Assembly (NCBI GenBank): GCA_003485015.1
Contig: DNCN01000172.1
Span: 1-6,062 of the forward strand
Reading direction: 5' to 3'
From: a bacterium
GTDB taxonomy: Bacteria > UBA9089
Length of the DNA: 6,062 nucleotides
Shown: positions 1 through 4,443 of the stretch, in pieces
Layout of the letters: each line of letters opens with the position of its first letter
Numbering within the stretch: position 1 is the stretch's first letter
Notes under the pieces: model-generated
Told to the model about the DNA's origin: nothing
The model's database searches: none
What the model saw: the letters and a program-made list of their open reading frames with translations, nothing else
Made by a program: the position numbers and the translations under genes

Positions 1-118
1 TCTCTTCCTCTGGAGGTGGCGCTGGCGGTTCCGGCGGCTTTGGTGCACAACCACTCACTGTCCAACCAATACCGAAAACTAAAGAAAGAACAATCATCCA
101 TTTGAGAACAAAATTCAC
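1..118 (-). CDS. Proline-rich lipoprotein, N-terminal part (runs off the left edge)
   Basis: This is the 5' end of a minus-strand gene: 39 codons are visible and the rest lies beyond position 1. It starts with GTG at 118-116, the first possible start after an in-frame TAG at 151-149. A purine-rich ribosome binding site (AGAGGGGTGAG, 135-125) sits 6 bases upstream. The product begins with a short N-region carrying Lys6, then a hydrophobic stretch at about residues 7-21, then the lipobox V-S-G-C at residues 21-24. It should therefore be cut by signal peptidase II and lipidated on Cys24. The mature end (APKPPEPPAPPPEEE) is a proline/glutamate linker, typical of envelope lipoproteins that tether a distal domain such as OmpA-like or TPR. 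That distal domain is not visible, so the function is unknown. The residue after the Cys is Ala, not Asp, so there is no inner-membrane retention signal of the E. coli type. An ATG at codon 8 is a less likely start because it would remove the lysine. Confidence 0.82.
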   Translation of the reverse strand, partial: MNFVLKWMIVLSLVFGIGWTVSGCAPKPPEPPAPPPEEE

Positions 119-171
119 AGTTCTCTCACCCCTCTTTCCTAGAAAAGTCTACCTTTTTAAATACAAACAAG

Positions 172-200
172 TGTATATAGAAGAACCAAAGATTTGTCAA
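172..200 (-). promoter_or_regulatory. Sigma-70-type promoter for the lipoprotein gene
   Basis: On the minus strand a perfect TTGACA (200-195) is followed by a 17-base spacer and TATACA (177-172), a near-consensus housekeeping promoter. Transcription would start near 165, leaving a leader of about 47 bases before the GTG at 118. The -35 box begins only seven bases after the argH stop codon. I see no intrinsic terminator between argH and this promoter, so read-through from purF-argH is also possible. Confidence 0.72.
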
Positions 201-207
201 GCATTTT

Positions 208-1557
208 TTAGATCTCATAAGGTGCACCCAAAAGAGAGGAGATGGCGTTAAGATAGACTTCCTTCTGCTTCTTTAATTTAGAGGCAGCCTCATCCATCCT
301 TTCCTTGGTCACTTCAAGCCCTAAATTCCCAGGGGCTCCCAGGTGGGTCTTAGAGAGGATATTCTCCTTTGGATCAGAGGCCTCCAATCTCTCCAGATGC
401 TTGGCCACTTCTTGGTAGGCATCGCGGAAGGTCATCCCTTGTCTGACTAACCTTAGGGCCTCATCGGCCGCGAAGATATCATCACTGAACCCCCTCAATA
501 AGCTTTCTTCGTTTACTTTCAAATTAGATATAACTAGACCAGCTACCTTAAGGGAGGCAAGGGTAATCTCAAATCCTCTCATCAGAGGCCCTTTCGTCTC
601 TTGGAAATCTTGATTATAACCTGAGGGGAGAGAACTGATAATATTGAGAACTTCAAAGAGATAGGAGATAACCACATTCGTCTTTGCTCGAAGGATCTCT
701 AAGGCAGCCGGGTTGTACTTTTGGGGCATGATGCTTGAGCCAGGACAGAGTTCTTTGGGTAGCTCGAAATAACCAAATTCAGGAGCGGTAAAGATGATCA
801 AATCTGTAGCTAACTTGGAAAGATCAATCATTACCTGGGATAAAGCTGAAAGGATTACTGCTTCTATCTTTCCCCTTGAATTACTCGCATAGAGGACATT
901 ATTCTGAACTTTAGCGAAGCCTAAGAGACCGGCTGTAAACTTACGATCGATATTCAACGAAACCCCATAACCTGCCGCTGAGCCCAGAGGGGATTGGTTA
1001 TTGAGACTATACGCGGATTCAAGGAGTATCAAGTCATCCAAGAGTGACTCTAAAAAGGCCCCTGCCCAAAGTCCGACCGAAGAGGGCATAGCCACTCGAA
1101 AATGGGTCCGGCCAGGCATCGGGATATCCCTGTGTCTTTGAGCTAAAGAATAGAGCTTTCGGCAGGATTCAAGAAGGGTCTCTTCGACTTCAAAGAGCCT
1201 CTCCTTACTGTAGAGCCTAAGGTCGATGAGTATCTGATCGTTTCGAGACCGAGCAGTATGGATATTCTTACCTAACTCTCCAAGCTCTTTGGTGAGATAA
1301 TTCTCGATGGCTGTATGGACATCTTCTTCCTCAGGTGTGATGGTGATATCCTCTTTAAGGATTTTGAGTAAGACCTTCTTGAGGGATTCCACTTCATAAG
1401 AATTGAGGATTCCAGCTTGTTCTAAGGTCTTGGCGTGGGCCAGAGTCCCGATGGCATCCGCTTTGACCAGGGCTTGGTCCAAGAGATAATCCTCGCCGAC
1501 GGTAAAGCACTCGATCTCTCTATTCAGTTCATACCCCTTCTCCCATAACTTGGTCAT
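208..1557 (-). CDS. argH: Argininosuccinate lyase
   Basis: This enzyme splits argininosuccinate into arginine and fumarate, the last step of arginine synthesis, as a cytoplasmic homotetramer of the fumarase/aspartase superfamily. The 449-residue product has the expected landmarks in order: HTARSRND at 100-107 (canonical HTGRSRND, substrate binding), the TH pair at 151-152 that corresponds to the catalytic Thr-His, SPLGSAAGYG at 189-198, and the signature loop GSSIMPQKYNP at 273-283. The loop keeps Ser274, Lys280, Asn282 and Glu287, which match the known active-site Ser, Lys, Asn and Glu. YNQDFQETK (314-322) and GMTFRDAY (374-381) close the family pattern. The N-terminus (KLWEKG..., FTVGEDYLLD) and the ASNSRGK region resemble, from memory, the short ArgH subtype known from Bacteroidetes more than the E. 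coli type. The ATG directly follows the purF TAG, and its AGGAGG (1567-1562) lies 4 bases upstream inside purF, so translation is coupled. The superfamily relative adenylosuccinate lyase (PurB) is less likely given the HTxRSRND and MPQK motifs. Confidence 0.95.
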   Translation of the reverse strand: MTKLWEKGYELNREIECFTVGEDYLLDQALVKADAIGTLAHAKTLEQAGILNSYEVESLKKVLLKILKEDITITPEEEDVHTAIENYLTKELGELGKNIHTARSRNDQILIDLRLYSKERLFEVEETLLESCRKLYSLAQRHRDIPMPGRTHFRVAMPSSVGLWAGAFLESLLDDLILLESAYSLNNQSPLGSAAGYGVSLNIDRKFTAGLLGFAKVQNNVLYASNSRGKIEAVILSALSQVMIDLSKLATDLIIFTAPEFGYFELPKELCPGSSIMPQKYNPAALEILRAKTNVVISYLFEVLNIISSLPSGYNQDFQETKGPLMRGFEITLASLKVAGLVISNLKVNEESLLRGFSDDIFAADEALRLVRQGMTFRDAYQEVAKHLERLEASDPKENILSKTHLGAPGNLGLEVTKERMDEAASKLKKQKEVYLNAISSLLGAPYEI

Positions 1558-1567
1558 CTACCCTCCT
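1555..1567 (-). promoter_or_regulatory. purF stop / argH start junction with embedded ribosome binding site
   Basis: Reading the minus strand, AGGAGGG (1567-1561) encodes the final Gly-Gly of PurF and also serves as the argH ribosome binding site. It is followed at once by TAG (1560-1558) and ATG (1557-1555). The intergenic distance is zero bases. Ribosomes finishing purF are placed on the argH start, which implies coupled, roughly equal production of the two enzymes. Confidence 0.85.
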
Positions 1568-2946
1568 GGAATATTCTTCTTATTTCGTATAAACACCCCA
1601 GCTGTCCCTACTGGCTCAACCGGGTAAAGGCCATCAAAACAGGCGGTGCAAAAGTCCTCTTTGGGAAGGGGCATAGCCTCGAGCATCCCTTCCTGACTGA
1701 GATACCCTAAGCTATCCAGATTCATAAACTCACGGATTTGGTCAATACTAAACTTAGAAGCAATAAGTTCTTCCTTGGTGGGAAAATCGACTCCATAGAA
1801 ACAAGGGAATCTAATAGGTGGACAACTGACCCGCATATGGATCTCTTTGGCGCCCGCCTTACGAAGAGTCTTCACCCTGCTTCTCGAGGTTGTTCCCCGA
1901 ACAATGGAGTCCTCAACGATGACTATCCTCTTATTCCTTAAAACCTCCCTTATGGGGTTAAGTTTTAGTTTTACCTTAAAGTCCCGGATAGGTTGGGCAG
2001 GCTGAATAAAGGTCCTACCAACATAGTGATTTCTAACCACTCCCAATTCATAAGGAAGTCTAGACTGTTCGGCAAACCCAAGGGCAGCGTAGTTTCCTGA
2101 ATCGGGAAGGGGCATAACCAGATCTGCCTCAACTGGATGTTCAATGGCCAATCTTCTACCCAGATTCTTTCTAGCGAGATAGACATTCTGACCAAAGATG
2201 TTAGAGTCAGGTCGGGCAAAATAGATGTATTCGAAGATGCAATGAGAGTATTTAGATGGAGACAAGGGCTTGAAATTTTCTATTCCATCCTTGTTGATGA
2301 AAATAACCTCTCCTGGTTCTATTTCGCGAAGATATGTGGCTTGGATCAGGTCCAAGGCGCAGGCTTCGCTGGCCAGAACATAGGCATTCCTAAATTTTCC
2401 TAAGGCTAAGGGCTTGAACCCCTTAGGGTCTCTTATGCCTACCAGTAGATCCCCTATGGTCAAAAGGAGGGAGTATGCACCCTCAAGCTGACTCAACGTC
2501 CAGATGATATCCTCCTTTAAGGACCTCTTATTGGCTTTTGCTAGAAGGTGGACGATTATCTCTGAATCTGTAATAGTTTGAAGTAGAGATCCCTCCTTTT
2601 CCAATTCATGACGCAGCTTGTGGCCATTGGTCAGGCTGCCATTGTGGGCAACAGCGATAGGACCTTTGAGGTAATCAACCAGGAAAGGCTCGACATTCCT
2701 TAAGGTGCTTTCGCCCGTAGTTGAGTAGTGCACATGCCCAATAGCTAAATGGCCTTTAAGTGTTCTGATCTTACCCTCATCAAAGACCTCACTGGCTAGA
2801 CCCACCCCTTTATGGATCTTAACCTGGCCATTACCGTAAGAGGCAATTCCTGCTCCCCCCTCTCCACGGTGCTGGAGGGCATATAAACCTAAATAACAGA
2901 GTCTGGCCGCATCTCTATGCCCATAAATCCCAAAGAGGCCACACAC
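1558..2946 (-). CDS. purF: Amidophosphoribosyltransferase (glutamine PRPP amidotransferase)
   Basis: PurF makes 5-phosphoribosylamine from PRPP and glutamine, the committed step of purine synthesis. The 462-residue product has an N-terminal Ntn-hydrolase glutaminase domain (about 2-230): nucleophile Cys2, HRGEGGAGI (27-35), GHVHYSTTG (70-78), HNGSLTNG (101-108) and TDSE (126-129). The C-terminal phosphoribosyltransferase domain has RPDSNIFGQNVY (245-256), PLPDSGN (279-285), RNHYVGRTFI (305-314) and the PRPP loop VEDSIVRGTTS (344-354). Cys236, Cys382, Cys433 and Cys436 match the four [4Fe-4S] ligands of the B. subtilis type of enzyme. The start is GTG at 2946-2944: it places Cys at residue 2, where Met removal exposes it without a propeptide, and no other start lies in frame before the TGA at 2988-2986. 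An out-of-frame ATG overlaps this GTG. One oddity is His73, where the family has an Arg that binds the glutamine carboxylate. Confidence 0.95.
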   Translation of the reverse strand: MCGLFGIYGHRDAARLCYLGLYALQHRGEGGAGIASYGNGQVKIHKGVGLASEVFDEGKIRTLKGHLAIGHVHYSTTGESTLRNVEPFLVDYLKGPIAVAHNGSLTNGHKLRHELEKEGSLLQTITDSEIIVHLLAKANKRSLKEDIIWTLSQLEGAYSLLLTIGDLLVGIRDPKGFKPLALGKFRNAYVLASEACALDLIQATYLREIEPGEVIFINKDGIENFKPLSPSKYSHCIFEYIYFARPDSNIFGQNVYLARKNLGRRLAIEHPVEADLVMPLPDSGNYAALGFAEQSRLPYELGVVRNHYVGRTFIQPAQPIRDFKVKLKLNPIREVLRNKRIVIVEDSIVRGTTSRSRVKTLRKAGAKEIHMRVSCPPIRFPCFYGVDFPTKEELIASKFSIDQIREFMNLDSLGYLSQEGMLEAMPLPKEDFCTACFDGLYPVEPVGTAGVFIRNKKNIPGG

Positions 2947-2960
2947 ATCTTCTCCTCCTC
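2947..2960 (-). promoter_or_regulatory. purF ribosome binding site
   Basis: The minus strand reads GAGGAGGAGAAGAT immediately before the GTG start. AGGAGG (2959-2954) is 7 bases from GTG 2946, a good spacing. The same site would also serve the overlapping out-of-frame ATG at 2948-2946 (5-base spacing), which opens a frame of only about 20 codons. The need for Cys at residue 2 decides for GTG. Confidence 0.75.
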
Positions 2961-2977
2961 TAAAACAAAATAAGGGG

Positions 2978-2983
2978 ATTATA
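2978..2983 (-). promoter_or_regulatory. Probable -10 box of the purF-argH promoter
   Basis: A perfect TATAAT lies on the minus strand at 2983-2978, about 30 bases upstream of the purF start. That would give a leader of roughly 25 bases containing only the ribosome binding site. No good -35 box sits at the 16-18 base spacing (3000-3007 reads as an A/T-rich CATTTT/CCATTT), so either the promoter depends on an activator or the hexamer is a chance match. I see no purine riboswitch in such a short leader. Confidence 0.4.
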
Positions 2984-3371
2984 AATCATCTGATGTCCAA
3001 AAATGGCTACAACATCATAAGAGGGGCTATTTTGATTGATGATAAAGACCGAAACCTCCCTCGAGTGTCTCTATGCATCAGTTTCCCCTATATCTCAAAG
3101 ATGTGAAATTTATTTTGAGAACTTAGTAATCTGCAGTTTAGTGCCAAACAGTTTGTAATCGAACTATATTTTGATAATGTAAGACAATTTAATATACAAT
3201 AAAAATCGACCAAAGGGCAAGAGAAAAATAATAAAATCCCAAAAAAAATTAAAATTTTCGCTTGGAGGGGGCAAAACCTCGATTTACATTTATTTCAAGA
3301 TGATATAAACTCTCTAAAATAAATGGGTGGATAAAAAATCGGGGTATTAAGTTGAAGGTCTTTCCTATTAA

Positions 3372-3704
3372 CGACTCTATTATCATGGTTATGTCATCAA
3401 GGAGGTAATTGCTGCTGAGGAATATATTCAAGGATGTTTAAGTCAGTCCTCTTCTGCAATGGACACCAAAACTTTCTTGGAAAAGAGACCGAGGTCTATT
3501 ACAATCGAGCGAGGAGATAAAGATATTGGAATCTTTAGGGCTTACCAGGGGGAGAAAACAAGACTTGGTGGAGACTTCATCCAAACTCAAGCTATCTATG
3601 ATCTTAACCGATTTAAAGAAGTAGGTAAAAGAGAGGAGAGAGTAGAACAAGAAGAGTCCATCTTGGTTATTCTCATCCCTTTGGGGTTGCTCAGTACGGT
3701 TTAA
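3372..3704 (+). pseudogene. Coding-like open frame without a good start, possible gene remnant
   Basis: A plus-strand frame stays open for 110 codons between TAA at 3369-3371 and TAA at 3702-3704. Its first ATG is at 3459, with no ribosome binding site at a usable distance. The upstream part still reads like protein (IKEVIAAEEYIQGCLS). The AAGGAGGT at 3399-3406 fits no in-frame start. Amino-acid and codon use (Glu, Lys, Arg, Ile rich; AGA, GAG, ATC) resemble the PocR-GAF gene, which favours former coding. The end (ESILVILIPLGLLSTV) is hydrophobic. A second coding-like frame (KYYEKTISWGQSPRDLIKW) follows at 3703-3795 in another phase, as if after a frameshift. I recognise no family. A minus-strand reading of the same DNA is an alternative, so at most one of the two is real. 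Confidence 0.25.
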
Positions 3705-3946
3705 GTATTATGAAAAAACAATCTCGTGGGGTCAATCCCCCAGAGATCTAATAAAGTGGAATAGAGAAGATCAAGGGCCAAAAAAAGAGAAGGGATAACG
3801 ATCTGTGGAAAGATCACATAGATTGATTGAGGAGGACAGAAGGCGTTTATTATGCCGTCTATATCTATAGCCGTGGCCAATTGAACGAGAGAAAGGGTTT
3901 TACCCATATCTCTGGTTGAGAAAGTCGGTCTTTTGCCCCACCCCAA
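3438..3946 (-). pseudogene. Possible decayed transposase, weak evidence
   Basis: Two minus-strand frames in different phases (3946-3701, then 3650-3438) can be read as one interrupted protein. The first contains ATAIDIDGIINAFCPP followed by a hydrophobic stretch, which resembles in order and spacing the N-terminal domain (DUF4277) of some IS4/IS1634-like transposases. The second has SLSLDEVS at about 3593-3570, comparable to the LDTTS segment around the first catalytic Asp, and then NRPRSLFQ, comparable to a HRPDLKQ segment. The match was made by eye from memory, needs a frameshift and at least one stop, and spans a hairpin that looks like a terminator. No later catalytic residues or paired terminal repeats are visible. 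Treat it as a hypothesis. Confidence 0.18.
3711..3747 (-). terminator. Intrinsic terminator on the minus strand
   Basis: The stem pairs 3721-3725 with 3743-3747 (ATCTC/GAGAT) and 3727-3731 with 3738-3742 (TGGGG/CCCCA). This gives ten base pairs with a single bulged base at 3726 and a six-base loop. On the minus strand the stem is followed directly by TGTTTTTTCA (3720-3711), a normal U-tract. On the plus strand no T-run follows, so it works only for minus-strand transcripts. No intact gene lies upstream on that strand; it may end a small RNA or a remnant transcript, or shield purF from upstream transcription. Confidence 0.5.
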
Positions 3947-3949
3947 GAT
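3721..3949 (-). ncRNA. Candidate structured RNA of about 230 bases
   Basis: Several hairpins lie between two sequences that can pair over a distance: 3940-3949 (ACCCCAAGAT) with 3721-3724 plus 3727-3732 (ATCT and TGGGGT), ten pairs with a two-base bulge. Inside are a hairpin at 3888-3913 (AGAGA/TCTCT and GGGT/ACCC around a TTT loop) and one at 3800-3822 (ATCT/AGAT and GTG/CAC). The region ends at the minus-strand terminator, which fits a terminated minus-strand RNA. It matches no RNA family I know, including 6S, SRP, RNase P and tmRNA, and I see no clear promoter. Chance pairing in low-complexity DNA remains possible. Confidence 0.2.
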
Positions 3950-4073
3950 CTGATTCCACTCCCACCATTATCTTGAGATACTCGACAAAAAAACTCATGC
4001 AAATTTCTTTAAAGATAAGGATCTTTTTCATTAATTTTTTTATTTTAGTTTTATCTAGTTTCTTTATTTCCAA

Positions 4074-4105
4074 TCACTTAAAAAATCTAATCGGTCTTTA
4101 AGTGA
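4074..4105. repeat. Perfect 9-bp inverted repeat, AT-rich
   Basis: TCACTTAAA (4074-4082) is repeated inverted as TTTAAGTGA (4097-4105) around a 14-base loop. It lies in the most A/T-rich part of the gap. It could be a protein-binding site, a weak hairpin, or one end of a decayed element. No matching copy is evident elsewhere in the window. Confidence 0.45.
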
Positions 4106-4424
4106 AGAAAATATAAAATGAGCTGGTCAAAACAGATATGAATTGTTTTTAAAGAGGTCTTTTTAAAAGATAAAGAACTGATGGCCAATCGAATGAGAAT
4201 GAAATGTATGGAGTTAGGCCATTGAGAGGCTCTGGAGATCCATTAAGCTCCCCCATGAAGTATCTATTCATCTGGAGACCAGCTAATGCTTCAGGATTTT
4301 AGAAGCAGAGAGGCAACCAAAGGTATACTCAACTATCTAATCTCGATTTAAAACCTTTAGCCCTAAGTAAAATTTTTATAGCACCTTAAGCTTGGAAAAG
4401 ATAAATAAAAGGTAAATTTTTGAT

Positions 4425-4443
4425 GAGGAGATGAGAAAAGGGG
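4425..4443 (+). promoter_or_regulatory. Start region of the PocR-GAF gene with unusual spacing
   Basis: The only good purine-rich site is GAGGAG (4425-4430), 13 bases before ATG 4444, longer than usual. A second purine run, AAAAGGGG (4436-4443), touches the ATG. An in-frame TGA at 4432-4434 rules out any earlier start. Two other ATGs overlap the site: ATG 4423 gives a three-codon frame ending at that TGA, and ATG 4431 opens a 15-codon frame ending with TAA at 4476-4478. Confidence 0.5.

Larger units (their letters stand above)
2949..4443. other. 1.5-kb A/T-rich region without an intact gene
   Basis: This stretch separates the minus-strand purF unit from the plus-strand PocR-GAF gene. About 2949-3120 holds the purF promoter area. 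About 3130-3260 is A/T-rich and shows nothing I recognise. About 3372-3946 has broken but coding-like frames on both strands and a cluster of hairpins. About 3970-4180 is strongly A/T-rich with long T and A runs and one 9-bp inverted repeat. About 4180-4440 has many stops in all frames and the short leader of the next gene. I find no tRNA, rRNA, CRISPR repeats or intact insertion sequence. The likeliest explanation is an old insertion or lost gene in decay. Confidence 0.6.

Noticed and set aside
1738..2403. Plus-strand and minus-strand open frames of 67-88 codons inside purF
   Set aside because: They overlap the strongly supported purF frame, lack ribosome binding sites, and their products show no family features; they are shadow frames.
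2949..3120. Purine riboswitch or other known riboswitch upstream of purF
   Set aside because: I looked for the purine aptamer core and for TPP-, FMN- and c-di-GMP-like signatures on the minus strand and found none; the only hairpin-like pairing (GAAAC/GTTTC) is short.
3916..4101. Plus-strand 61-codon frame ending in a hydrophobic Phe/Ile/Leu-rich stretch
   Set aside because: The apparent membrane segment is what T-rich DNA encodes by default; there is no ribosome binding site and codon use is unlike the real genes.
4158..4170. Short palindrome TCTTTTTAAAAGA
   Set aside because: In such A/T-rich DNA a 6-bp A/T palindrome is expected by chance and it sits at no functional boundary.
4110..4380. 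Possible C-terminal transposase remnant (ANRMRMKCMEL on the plus strand)
   Set aside because: The resemblance to a transposase segment is a few residues only, the frame is interrupted repeatedly, and its strand disagrees with the other transposase-like fragments.
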